Source of the DNA: Fereydounia khargensis
Lineage: Eukaryota > Basidiomycota > Ustilaginomycetes > Urocystidales > Fereydouniaceae
Direction: 5' to 3'
Assembly: GCA_026413255.1 (NCBI GenBank)
Contig: JAOCZO010000003.1
Span: forward strand, 490,266 to 554,265
Length of the DNA: 64,000 nt
In this document: piece after piece, positions 10,333-21,041 of the stretch
Layout: each line of letters starts with the position of its first letter
Position numbering within the stretch: position 1 is the first letter of the stretch
Program-made: the position numbers and the translations under genes
The notes under the pieces: model-generated
The model's database searches: none
What the model was told of the DNA's origin: nothing
Seen by the model: only the letters and a program-made list of their open reading frames with translations

Positions 10333-12116
10333 GCAGACTGGGGATTCAAGTCGTTTCCTCTCTCTCACAAACACCCACACATAATTAAGAATTGTGTACA
10401 GACAGACGTGTATGGTATCTCGTACTGCAACTAATTCTCTCCTTGTTACCTGACTTGTGCACCTTGTTTTTGTGACCAGGAAGACGGATCCGAGGACCAC
10501 GAGGCAAGAGGGGATTTCGGAGGAATACTGAATCGGGAGGAACGCAGATGACTGCTCTGGTTCGTCAGCGCATGTGAGGGTCGGGGGCAAATCGCAGGCA
10601 GGCAGGCATTAAGCACACAAGCCATACATGCCAGCACCTTTCCTGGCTGACCGGACGGGGAAGAGTTGCCTTTCATAGCCAATGCTACTGCTCTGGGATC
10701 TATGGACAGCATGGACGACCTCAAGCTCTACCCTCGAGAGTTGGTTCGGTAAAACCCCGAAAGCAAAGCAAAAGGTCAACCTCGACGCCTTGGTCTTGGA
10801 AACGCGGCGCGTGTCAAGGGGAGAGAGGGGAGAGGAGAGAGCAGCGCGAGCGTGTTGGTCTCTCTCTCCTCTCCTCCCATGCAAGAGACATAGCCGAGCC
10901 AAACTGCAGACACGCTTGGAGCATTTTGGAGCAGTCCGAGCCAGCGAGCGAGATACACACTCAGACGAGTCAGACAGACAGACCGGCACGAACCCGAGTC
11001 CCCACTGATAATTTTGCAGGGACTGAAAGAGAGAGCTCTAATGTGATGGACCGGACAGTCGATCCTCTCTCTCTTGGTTTGCCAGCCAGCTGACCAGTAG
11101 CCAGCGGACGTTTTCACAAGTTTGGACCAGCAATGCACTCCTCGGGGAGAGAGAAAACAAATGGGAGCATCTTCTTGACCACGACCACCATCCGCCAGCA
11201 CCTGTTTCGCTTTCGTTCTTTCCTGCCATCCTTCCTTCCTCGACAGCTCCTATTGTAGCATCGAGTGTCGTGATTCTCGGTTTTCGCCGCCTTCTTTCTT
11301 TCGACAGTCCGTCACTCGCTCGGATCACGACCGACACGACCGCACTTCGCTTACCAGCACCGCACTTGCTGCCTGCCTCTGCGCTCGCTGCACGCACGCA
11401 CCTGCAGAGAACCCACGCATACTTTCTCGTGTTTTTGCGTCTGCGTCTGCGTCTGCGTCTGCGTGTGCTTCTGCTTTTCAGTGGGCCCAATCAAGCTTTC
11501 ACTCCAACATCACATCACATCGCAGCTCACAGCTACCTCAACAGCTACAGCAGCAAGAAGCAAGCGGGCCTCGCTTCTAGCACATCACAACGTACCGGAC
11601 CTTGCGGAATCGGGCCGCCAGCCGCCTCCTTCCGTCTTGATCTTCATCATCACCTTCTTCCTTCCCTTCCGCTTGGATCCCTGATTCACAGACCAAACGG
11701 CTGCTTGCCTCTTGTCTTGCGTACCGTCGCAGGCAGGACCCTTGCAAGCCAGCCCAGATAAAAAGTGGCCGACCATTCCGACTCACCTCAAACGCCTTTC
11801 CCTCCCTGCCATCTACTTTCCGCCACCACCATCCCTTCCCAAGGACACTAACGCCAACGGTGACGAGCACGACGAAGACGCCCTTCCCACGCCCAAACAG
11901 CGCTCTGTTTCTGCATTCGACCGTCCTCCATCATCACCCTCATCTTCTCACCCAACTGCCACCACTTCTCCTTCCACCTACTCTCCGAGAGGCTCGCCAA
12001 AGGGCACGGGGCAGAGGGCTCCCTTTGCTCCCTCTTCCTATCGACGCCCCTTCTTCCGCCAGCATAATCGCGGATACTCCACCCAGATCGAGTCTCGGTA
12101 TCCCTGGAACCCCATC
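10333..12116. other. long leader / intergenic region with unresolved 5' end of the next gene
   Basis: About 1.8 kb before the first in-frame ATG of the coiled-coil gene. There is no ATG in any frame on the plus strand from about 11162 to 12116, which suits a long transcribed leader. The coiled-coil frame is open back to about 11712 and reads like protein from about 11757 (KKWPTIPTHLKRLSLPA). A possible upstream exon begins at ATG 10702 (MDSMDDLKLYPRELV) with a GTAAAA donor at 10750; it would join in phase to an acceptor ending at 11752. A GCGTCT microsatellite lies at 11437-11460. Confidence 0.4.
11437..11460. repeat. (GCGTCT)4 microsatellite
   Basis: Four exact six-base units followed by one GCGTGT variant, in the leader of the coiled-coil gene. 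Confidence 0.9.
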
Positions 12117-15100
12117 ATGCCATACCAGTCCGACCGTTCCGCTGCAGTCGGGCTTGGCCTTGATCCGCCACCAGAACATGATGCGAACGAGCCAGAAGCC
12201 GACACTGAACAGGCGTCTTCCTCTACAATCCTCCTTCATGATCAACAGCAAACCTCCTCCAGCAGCGCCTTTCTCTCTCCACTTCGTTCTCGAGCTGGGT
12301 CCCAGTCCGGTGCTGATGCCAACTCCGACTCGGGCTCATTACTAGGCGCTCCCAACTCTGGCTTTGCGGGGGACCAGTCCATATCAATGCTCTCCAATGC
12401 CGATCCTACCGAGATGGACTCGATCGAGGAGAGCGTCCGCCAGTCCAGGACGATAGAGGACTTCACAAAGATCATCACAGACTTTCGAATCAACCGAAAG
12501 ACACTGTATGCCGACACCCTCGGTGCTCCCGGTGCCTCCTCATCCTCAAATTATGGCGGCAGCAATGCTGGTAGTGACATGGGTAGTCGTATTGATGAAT
12601 CCAGCGAGTATGGCGGCCAGCAGGCTGGCCGTTGCACCTGCTGCTGCTCACGTGAAGACTGCGAACGGGCGCTCCGGGCTCGCACCGAGTGGAGGGACCT
12701 CGAGGCTGATCTTCGCCTCAGCGCCGAGATTGGCCAGGCGCTTCTCCGCCGCCACGACGCCATGCAAGCCAAGCTCCAGAAGCAGGCCGAAGAGTACATG
12801 CAGCAACGCGATGGCCTTATGAGCCGCTTGACCCGTAGCTACAAGGAGACATCAGGCCTCGAGCGTCAGCTGGCTCAAGCAAACCTCAACCTCGAGGCCG
12901 CAGACAGCAGCAATCGAACCCTCCTCCATGAACTCGACGAGGTTCGCGGTCAGCTCGCCAAGCTCAAGGCGCTCCAGACCAAGTCCACCAGCACTGAAGA
13001 ACGATCGCATCGCCTCGCGCGGGAGCTGGAAGACGCTAAACAAGAGCTTGCTACGGAACGCAAACGCGCTCAAACAGCCTCATCCAAGGCCAAGAAGCTA
13101 GCAGCTCGCAATGCCGAGCTGGGCGATGCGCTCAAGTATGCCCGTAAGGAGGCTGAGATTGCCACTCGACGCGAACAGCCAATCACCATCGGAGAAGACG
13201 CAATCGCTGCGGCTAGGGAGCGCATCGCAACTGGGCTACGAGCTTCGATCAGCAGCGAACGTGTCCAAGAAGAAGAAGAGATGGTGCAAATGATGGACTC
13301 GCTCGTCAAGGACAATGAAGCACTGCGACAGGACAATGGTAAGCTGCGTGACCTGCTCGATGCCTGCAACGAGGAGCTGGCTGCTGTGCGCGACACGGGC
13401 AGTGTCCAGGACACTGCCTTTTCTGCATCGCCCAACCCTGAAAGTCGATCGCCTCGACCACCTAGCAGTCTCGGGTTCGGAGACAGCTACCGGGTCCCCT
13501 CCACTTCTTCTCAGGCCGAAGGTGGCGCCGACTCGTTGCTTCGCAGAGGCAGCGACACGCCAGGCGATCAAACGATGGAGCTTGACGATCTAGATGAGCT
13601 AAGCCCAGCAAAGCCAAAGCCACTCTCGGAAGAGTTTGTTGTTTCGACCAAGGACGAGTCATCGATGACTCGCACACCGCGGCCGCCGTCTATCCGCAGG
13701 ACGCACCCAGGTCGTTCCCTGTCTCGGTCATCTTTTGCCAGCAGCCACCTAGCAGACAGTATCCCTGGCAGCCCGCGGCCTGGCGACGGTCCTGGTCTGC
13801 TCTCGCCACCAATCAAATCTGAGGCTGCCGGACGCCCTGTGGTTCGCACTGAGGCTGCCGACACGACCGGCACCACGGCAGCGACCGTAAGCAGCTCGAC
13901 AAGCCGTGGCCCCGACAGCGCCAGTCTTGCGTTCAGCTCGCGCTCCAGCGAGACAAGTCGCGAACAGGACCGAGCCGGAGGAGCGGGTGACTTTGATCAG
14001 TACTTTGGCGATGCTGTGCGAAAGGAGAAGGACACACGGACTGGCCAGCTCCACACTCTATTGGAATACATTCAGCGCCTGTTTGGCCGTCTATCCACTG
14101 CCGATGTCGACACACTGAGTCGGCGACTGCAAAGGCAGCATCTTGCGGGTGACGTTGGGCATCTTGCCCGAACCACGGTCAATGCAATTCTTCGCGATGT
14201 TGAAGGGCTCCGCGAGCATTTCCGTCGTCTGATCGAGCAGGAGGCAAAGGCAAACGCACGCGATGATGCCTCACTGGGATCGGGCGCCAAGGATCCCCTG
14301 AGCGAAAGCCTCGTGTCACGCAAAGAATTCTTTGCGCTTCTCAAGGCTTTCCGCGACATTCTCTGCGAGCTGGCCAAGCTTCGTCTCTGCATCAACGAGA
14401 TCCACATGAACCCGGGCAATGCAGCCAAGCTGCTCCACGAGCACCTTGGCGCCGCCGCGCCCGAGGACCGCTCGCTTCTTCCTATCCCATCCGCCGTGGG
14501 CTGGCTCGGAAAAATGCTTCTAGGAGGCCCAGCGGGGACAGGGGCCACCTCTCCAACGGCCGGAACAAGTGGTAGCAGCGCTGGAGCTGGCGGCATAGGT
14601 AGCGGCAGGGGAAACGGTAGTGGCAGTCAATTGAACAGCGCCGTCAGTGCGCTGCAGACGGGCAAGGCGGCCGCCTTGCTGGGTAAGGGGACGTCATCGA
14701 GCTCAACATCACGAGCTCAACCCACGCGGCAGGTCTCTGGAGGCCTTCCAGCACACTTGACGACGCGCGCCTCAGCAGCGGTCGTATCATCGACCGTGGC
14801 TGTCGAGGTCAAGGGCTTACATGCGTCTGCGGCTGAGCAGCGCAATGCCAGTGACAGTGGCAGCAACCTGTCGGCGTCTCCTCCACCCGCGGGCGGAGGG
14901 CTGCGTGCTGGTCCCCGCCCACAGCGTGGACGAGGTCCTGGCTCGTTGAGTCGGGTGCAATCGCGTAACCTATCCGGCCTGTTTGCAGGCACACTCGGCA
15001 ACCCAGGAGGCTTTGGATCTGCGGCAACACGTCAGATGCGAGGAGGAGCCAGTGGACGGGATGTTGGGGATGGAAGCGACATGCTTGGCACGTCCTACAT

Positions 15101-15500
15101 GCAGCGACCGCTCTCGCGCATTGTAGACGACGACGAGGTGAGCCTGCACCACGGACGGTCACGACATGTCGATAATGACGGCGACGACGGGTTCCCCGGT
15201 GCTCTGCTAGAGCGGACGCTCCGACCGCGAGGGCTGAGCGACAGCTCGATCCGTAGCACGTTCATCGAGCACGGCACCAACCCAGTCGCACGCGTGATCA
15301 CTCCTGCCACTTTGTCACTGCACCAGGGGGCAACGATGGCGCCAGCCTCGGCGTCAGCGCAGCCACAGAAACCTTCGCTGCAGCACAAGCCATCGTTACA
15401 GGCACTCAAGGGCATTGCGGCCAAGGCGGAGACAGACAATTCGGCGGCTGGGCTGCTCTCCTTAGGCCGGACGAGCAGCAGCACCCGTGCTGCGTTCTAG
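12117..15500 (+). CDS. long coiled-coil protein with CC1-box-like motif, unidentified
   Basis: From the first in-frame ATG (12117) the protein has 1127 residues; the frame is open upstream and coding probably starts earlier. Order from this ATG: a Ser/Asp/Glu-rich segment; a conserved-looking block SRTIEDFTKIITDFRINRKT near 105-125; a Cys cluster CTCCCSREDC; a coiled coil from about 185 to 420 that opens with EADLRLSAEIGQALLRRHD; a disordered Ser/Pro region; a second helical block HTLLEYIQRLFGRLSTADVD near 645; and a Gly/Ser-rich tail. S202-A-E-I-G206 at the head of the coil resembles the CC1 box (A-A-x-x-G) of BicD, TRAK/HAP1 and Spindly dynein adaptors. I do not recognise the family as a whole. 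A cytoskeletal or cargo-adaptor role is inference. Confidence 0.6.
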   Translation: MPYQSDRSAAVGLGLDPPPEHDANEPEADTEQASSSTILLHDQQQTSSSSAFLSPLRSRAGSQSGADANSDSGSLLGAPNSGFAGDQSISMLSNADPTEMDSIEESVRQSRTIEDFTKIITDFRINRKTLYADTLGAPGASSSSNYGGSNAGSDMGSRIDESSEYGGQQAGRCTCCCSREDCERALRARTEWRDLEADLRLSAEIGQALLRRHDAMQAKLQKQAEEYMQQRDGLMSRLTRSYKETSGLERQLAQANLNLEAADSSNRTLLHELDEVRGQLAKLKALQTKSTSTEERSHRLARELEDAKQELATERKRAQTASSKAKKLAARNAELGDALKYARKEAEIATRREQPITIGEDAIAAARERIATGLRASISSERVQEEEEMVQMMDSLVKDNEALRQDNGKLRDLLDACNEELAAVRDTGSVQDTAFSASPNPESRSPRPPSSLGFGDSYRVPSTSSQAEGGADSLLRRGSDTPGDQTMELDDLDELSPAKPKPLSEEFVVSTKDESSMTRTPRPPSIRRTHPGRSLSRSSFASSHLADSIPGSPRPGDGPGLLSPPIKSEAAGRPVVRTEAADTTGTTAATVSSSTSRGPDSASLAFSSRSSETSREQDRAGGAGDFDQYFGDAVRKEKDTRTGQLHTLLEYIQRLFGRLSTADVDTLSRRLQRQHLAGDVGHLARTTVNAILRDVEGLREHFRRLIEQEAKANARDDASLGSGAKDPLSESLVSRKEFFALLKAFRDILCELAKLRLCINEIHMNPGNAAKLLHEHLGAAAPEDRSLLPIPSAVGWLGKMLLGGPAGTGATSPTAGTSGSSAGAGGIGSGRGNGSGSQLNSAVSALQTGKAAALLGKGTSSSSTSRAQPTRQVSGGLPAHLTTRASAAVVSSTVAVEVKGLHASAAEQRNASDSGSNLSASPPPAGGGLRAGPRPQRGRGPGSLSRVQSRNLSGLFAGTLGNPGGFGSAATRQMRGGASGRDVGDGSDMLGTSYMQRPLSRIVDDDEVSLHHGRSRHVDNDGDDGFPGALLERTLRPRGLSDSSIRSTFIEHGTNPVARVITPATLSLHQGATMAPASASAQPQKPSLQHKPSLQALKGIAAKAETDNSAAGLLSLGRTSSSTRAAF

Positions 15501-15668
15501 TCGAACACAAGCACCACTGGACTGGGCTGGTTTCGTTTTCACAAACTGTATTGGTACAGCGGAAGGGGAGAGCAAGAAGACACCAAGCATCAGGGATGGG
15601 ACAAGAGATTCCATTGCAAAGCAAAGCAGGTACATGTTTGAGTGAGTGAGAAGAGTGAGAAGAGTGAG

Positions 15669-16940
15669 CTAGTCGTATCCGTTTACAGCTAGACCGCCGA
15701 TCTGCCAGAGCTCGTCTTCGGCAAAGACCAGGACGGTGAAGGTCCCAGGCACGTGAGGGTCTGGTCCAGCCCAGCAAAAGTTGGCGACGCCTCGTCCACC
15801 TGGGAGGAGGAACTTGCCGATACGAGAGCCCGAGTCTGGGTCGTAGACGTGGACGCCGTCGCCGTGTCCTGCCCAGAGGAAGCCGCGATCGTCGCAGTGG
15901 AGACCATCTGGTACACCTCCATCGGCGTCCGAGTGGGCGAGCAGACGGCGGTGGCCAAGCGTGCCGTCTGGCGAGAGTGGGTAGGCGAAGATGCTTGCAG
16001 GGCCGGCGTCGTCGACGTAGAACTCGCCGAGAGTATTGTTGCGGTGGAAGCGGAAGCGTGCGGTGTCGCTCGTGATGACGAGGGGCTCTTGCTCTTTACC
16101 GCCGCGTCGGATGGTAACACCGTTTGCTGTGAGAATGCAGCACGAAGAGAGGGCGAGTGAGTAACAAAGCATGAAAGCCAAAGGAGAGGGGAGAGAGAGA
16201 CGGCAACTTACGCTTTGAGTAGTCGTCGTCACAAAGACGCACCTGGCCGGTCGCTGGATTCCAGCTATACAAGGCATTCGGCGCATACTTGGTCTGCGGG
16301 TCACGGAAGCCTTGCTCGACACCATAGTCCGGATCAGTAAAGAACACGGTCCCACTTGGTGTATGGACGACGACGTCGTTGAGGCTCGAGAAGGGAAGAC
16401 CGTCGTAGCTGTCGAGCAAGGTCACAGGATCACCTTGGCCATTGTAGGTGACGAGTGCCGCGGGCGAGTTGGACGAAGTGCGACCCTGTTCGCACCAGAG
16501 GACCTGGTTGTCGTTCCAATTGGTTGCGCCGTTGGGCATGGCCAGGGCATTGTGGAAGATCTTGAAGCTGGGCTTTGACGACGACGACGACGACGACGAG
16601 CTGGTGCCAGGATGGAGGATGCCTTGAGCGTCGCGAGACGTGATATCGGGCGGGGGGAGAGAGGCAAGGTCGAATTGGAGGATGTGTGCCTTTTGGCCTT
16701 GCTCAGGGCAGGGAATGCGGTTAGAAGAGAGCCATACGCTGTTTGTGGATGCAATGTAGACCCCAGCCTCGTGGAACAATGGCTCGCCGTCGTCGTTGTG
16801 GACCAGGCGACGCAGATATGCATTTGAGCCTGTTCAAAGCGGTTAGACATGGTGACACCGCTGTGCTAGTGCTTCGGTTGATAGTGCGGCTTACCTATGA
16901 GCTGGTCAAACGCTGGGTGGAGGGAGACGATACCTGGCAT
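15669..16940 (-). CDS. SMP-30 / gluconolactonase-like hydrolase
   Basis: Minus-strand exons 16895-16940, 16212-16829 and 15669-16126 join in frame to 373 residues. The family folds as a six-bladed propeller with one metal ion and hydrolyses sugar or other lactones. Typical elements: FHEAGVYIASTNSVWLSSN with the candidate metal-binding Glu near the N-terminus, NALAMPNGATNW, SLNDVVVHTPSGTVFFTDPDYG (Asn ligand and the FTDPDYG signature), SKPNGVTI and VPDGLHCDDRGFLW (Asp ligand). There is no signal peptide, so it should act in the cytosol. A Ser run (about 9 residues) sits in a surface loop. Fungal lactonohydrolases of this group act on gluconolactone or pantolactone; the substrate here is not known. 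Confidence 0.85.
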
Positions 16941-17926
16941 GGTGATGTATGATGATGGTGGCTCTTGCGGCTTGACACGATCACGGGGATAGAGGGAGAT
17001 ATAAAATGGAAGGGCCAGTAACTCATTTTTGACACTCAGCAACAGTTGCAAGTCGAATCCGGACCGGTCAACGTGGGGAAAAGTGGAGGTTTTACGGAGG
17101 TTGATCCGGTAGGGGAGAGATCATTGGGGGGATTTCTTAGCAAAGCCTCCTGCCGAGATGAAGACACTAGGATTAAGTTCCCGCACAGTGCTGTACAGTA
17201 TGCTTGAAGCCTGCCGCGCGTGACAGAAGGAAGCGAGGCGAGACAGGGGCAGAGAGCGAGAGAGAAAGAGGGGAAAGAGGGGAAGAGCAACCTGTGGCCG
17301 CGCCGGGCCGCGCCGCGCTGCCGGGGAGGCAATGCATGGAAACAAGCAAACAAGCCACGTTGCCAGTTCAGTTCAGTCCAGTCCAGTCCAGTCCAGTCCA
17401 GTACTGAACAATATTGTATTGTGATTTCTCCGCACTTTGCTCTTACCGTGGGGGTTAGTCTCCGCTCTTACTGTATTAGAAACTCAGAAGGTGGGTTGCG
17501 CAGGCGACGGCAGCATTGCCTAGACTCTGTTGCTCTCCCTTGTGTTTCCCCTTGTTTTTGCACTGTCCCTTGACCATCGATCGACTCATCCCCCGGCTCG
17601 ACATGTGGCTACTCTCTATATGAGCATGGCTTTCCGGACCGTTGCGTCCGTTGCCTCTTTCTGCCTTACCTCAGGCGCCTCATCTTCCTATTGTTTCCTG
17701 TCTCGGATGGATTGTCTTGATGGTCATGCGCCCGCATCTTCTCGCACGCCACGCCACGAGTCTGGTACACGTACAGCGTCAATTCATGTCAAGTGGGGCC
17801 CCGAATTGAATCACCTCCCCCCTCAGTCGTCATTTGGTATATCTCGAGGACGACATTCCCACCATTCCAACCCTCTAGCTCCCCCCCATCTCACCAACAG
17901 TACTCCTTCAGTAACTTTACTCTACC
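16941..17926. promoter_or_regulatory. divergent intergenic region, lactonase / sugar transporter
   Basis: 986 bases between divergent start codons. It contains a CCAGT tandem repeat (listed separately) and several TACAGTA/TACTGTA heptamers (17194, 17469). Sharing of a promoter between a lactonase and a sugar transporter would suit joint sugar-dependent control, but this is inferred from layout only. Confidence 0.4.
17364..17402. repeat. (CCAGT)5 tandem repeat with CAGTT flank
   Basis: Five exact CCAGT units at 17378-17402, preceded by CAGTT-type units from 17364. Confidence 0.9.
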
Positions 17927-19690
17927 ATGACGCCTCCCCCCTTCAAAGCACGACGCATCAACAATGGCTGGACGGGCATTGACATTGGCCTGTCGGGCAA
18001 CTGGCTCTTGGCCGTCATCACAGCCTGCTGTGCTTCAGGCTTCCTTTTGGTCGGCTACGACAATGGAGTGATGGGTGGCCTAGTGGGTACTCCAGAGTTC
18101 TCAGAGTCGTTCAATGACCCAGACGCAGCCACGATTGGCAACATTGTCAGTCTCTACGAAATTGGCTGCTTTTTTGGTGCCCTCTCGACCTTTGTTATTG
18201 GTGACTTCTTTGGCCGTCGCGGCACCATCCAGCTCGGGTGCCTCTTCATGATTGCTGGTGCCATCATCCAGGCGGCAAGCAACTCGGTCGGTGTCATGAT
18301 TCTTGGCCGCATTGTCTCGGGTCTTGGGATGGGTGCTATCAACAGCACCGTCCCTGTCCTCCAGGCTGAAACTAGTCCTGCTATCTCCCGTGGTCAGCTA
18401 GTTGCTCTTGACCTGACAGGTAAGTAGGCCGTGCCCTTTCCATTCACTTCCCCCTGGCCAGGGTATGTCCAATACCCACGTCTGGGACCATTCACATCGC
18501 TCCCTAGAAATAAAAATATCAACTGGTTCCCAAGCTTACCTTCTCTTATCCTCTTCTCACTGAACCTTTGGCGATTGACAATTTCAGTGTTGAACTTCGG
18601 CATCGCAATCTCCTACTGGGTCGACTATGCCATGAACTACGGCGGTGTTACCGGCTCCAAGTCGTGGCGCATCCCCATTGCACTCCAGTGCGTTTTCATC
18701 GCCGGCCTATTTGTAACCGCTGCCATTATCCCAGACACGCCACGATGGCTCGCAGCGCGTGGACGAGATGCCGAGGCAGTTGCGGTGCTCGAGCGCCTAC
18801 AGAAGCGATCCAGCGAGTCTGCCGAAATCCAGGAGGCGTTTGGCTCCATTCAGCAGGCAATCGAGCACGAGCGAGCGACAGCAAAGAGCTGGAGCTCTCT
18901 TCTCTTCTCGCGCCACGACGACCAGATCCGATCCCGTCGCAGGCTTCTATTGGCATGCTTTATCCAGTTCGCCCAGCAGGCGGGTGGCATCAATGCGCTA
19001 ATCTATTATAGCGCAACACTTTTCACCAAGTCGGTTGGACTGGAGGAGAAGCCTGCTGCCCTTCTCAGTGGTTTCCTCAACATGACCCTTATTGTCGGTT
19101 CCGTCATTTCCATCTTCCTTGTTGACCGCGTCGGCAGGAAGTTGCTGCTGCTTCCCTGTATCGCTGGTATGTCGCTCGTCATGGCCTTCCAGAGCTGGTT
19201 CATCTACGAGGTTCAGCAGCCCAACTCGAACGGAGCGTACGGTCGCGCTGCTACCGCCATGCTGTTCCTCTTTGAGCTCTTCTTCTCGGTCGGTTTTCAG
19301 GCTACGGTCTGGCTCATTCCGTCCGAGGTGCTCCCTCTCACCATCCGAACGAAGGGCTCTGCACTGTCAACTGGTAGCAACTGGATCATGAATTTTGCCG
19401 TGGTCAAGTTCACGCCCTCGGCCATTGAGAACATCAAGTGGCGCACGTACATCATCTTTGCCGTGCTCAACGCCGCCTGGCTGCCTATCATTGCCATCTT
19501 CCTCCCCGAGACCAAGGGCAAGAGCCTAGAGGAGATTGACGAGCTCTTTGCCAAGGACGGCTGGCACCTCGATGCTGGACATGCTGTCATGCCGGCGACC
19601 TCTTCTAGCACCGGATACGAGAATGACCTCGAGGCAAAGTCGGATGGCATGGTGCTTGACACTTCGTCTGCCAAAGCAGGATCGCTTTGA
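17927..19690 (+). CDS. MFS sugar transporter (sugar porter family)
   Basis: Two exons, 17927-18419 and 18588-19690, join in frame to 531 residues. Twelve membrane spans are expected and visible as hydrophobic blocks. Sugar-porter signatures are present: GYDNGVMGGL in span 1, GDFFGRRGTI after span 2, ILGRIVSGLGMGAI in span 4, PDTPRWLAARGR ending the first half, FAQQAGGINALIYYS in span 7 and LPETKGKSLEEID after span 12. These place it with fungal hexose/polyol proton symporters; the substrate cannot be assigned. It lies divergent to the SMP-30-like lactonase. The start is the first ATG of the ORF and leaves a short cytosolic tail (MTPPPFKARRINNGW), as in relatives. Confidence 0.92.
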
Positions 19691-21041
19691 ACTACTGTAG
19701 AACCCAATTCAAACAAGCTTGACCGACTATCTTATCTTCTGCTTTCTCCATGTACTTTTAGATGATTGATTCACTCCCACTGTTTATCAAGAAGACACCA
19801 AATGGCACTTGTATGACGCTACACACTGTGCTGCACAGTGAAAGCGACAATAGCGACGTGAAAGTGTGCTCCGTCTCGCACGGTATAGAATTAGGTGTGT
19901 GATTCGGACGAAACAAAACTGTGCTGCTCAGAAATCGATGGATTGCAGCCTGAGACGCGCAGCTGCAGGTGCTCTCGGTTACTGCGCGTTGGTGAGAGGG
20001 AGAAGAAAAAAAAAAAGGAGGCGCAGATGCAAAGTTTGGGATCGTTTGGGCGCAAACCCGAGCGCGACGATCGTGTGCAGCATTAGCAGAAGCAAAGTCA
20101 GCAGAGATGCAGTGCTGCACGCGCAGGCATCACACACATAGATACAGCTGAGGCAGAGACAGAGGCAGTGAACTTGGCTGAGCATACGGGGATAAAGAGG
20201 ATAGATACAGGAACAGACGAGGGAGAAAAGTGACCAGGGGAGCAAGACAGCATGCTGGAAGAAGCACATTCGGTACCGGTGGGCAGGGAATGGGAAGGGT
20301 AGAGCCACCTGACTGTCTCTCTGGCGACCACATGCTTGGATGTGTGAGCCGTGGGTGTCCGTTGTTCTTGGCAGACTCAGTTGAGTGCAACGCAGTGATT
20401 GCAGAGAGAGGGGGCTGCTTGCCTTGCTTTTGGTTTGGTTCGGTTTGCTTTGCTTTGCTTTGCTGGCGGGCAGGCAGGCGGGCGGGCGGGCGGGCAGGCG
20501 GGAAGAGGCGGCTTCGGCATTTTTACCCTCGGTTCGGTTTATGGCTCGCAGCGGCCTGCATACATGCTCAATGCGCAGCACAGGACGGGCGGATGAGCAG
20601 TGCGTTGTTGCAGTGTTGCTCTGTCCAGTACAGTACCGCACCAACCGCGAATGCAGATCATCCCTCCCCTCTCTTCCCAACCCTGCCTAAACGCCGGGCG
20701 CTGTTCCCTTCCAACACTGCCTGCAAACTGCCTCTTGACTGGGCGAATGCGCTCGCTGCTATCTCACCGACCACCTCACCTCTCGCTCGGGTCAAGCATC
20801 GCGAAAAATTCCGTCCTTCTCCATGCAGTTGTTATGCACGCCAGCCAGCATGCCCGCCGAAAATAGGCTGGAAGAGCGGGCAAAGGGGCTCTCTCAGTGT
20901 CGATCACCAGCCTCCCCTGATCCAATCATCCCGCAAGCCAATGGTTCCTACACTCTTCAGCCCAGTCCTGGTTTGTAATAACACCACCACGACCACCACC
21001 ACCAACCAGCTCACACACCCCTGCACTATTTCTGTCTCACC
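19691..21041. other. intergenic region before the KRE6-like cluster
   Basis: 1351 bases. Contents: a TACTGTA heptamer just after the transporter stop, a poly-A/AG tract near 19987-20001, a run of TTTGCT/TTTGGT units near 20431-20464 and a perfect G-quadruplex-forming run at 20480-20494. I see no gene; the open frames across it lack coding character. Confidence 0.45.
20480..20494 (+). repeat. G-quadruplex-forming run with single-base loops
   Basis: Four GGG runs separated by single C bases, within a longer G-rich tract (20465-20502) that has further GGG runs on both sides. It lies about 550 bases upstream of the first KRE6-like gene, on its coding strand. Confidence 0.85.
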
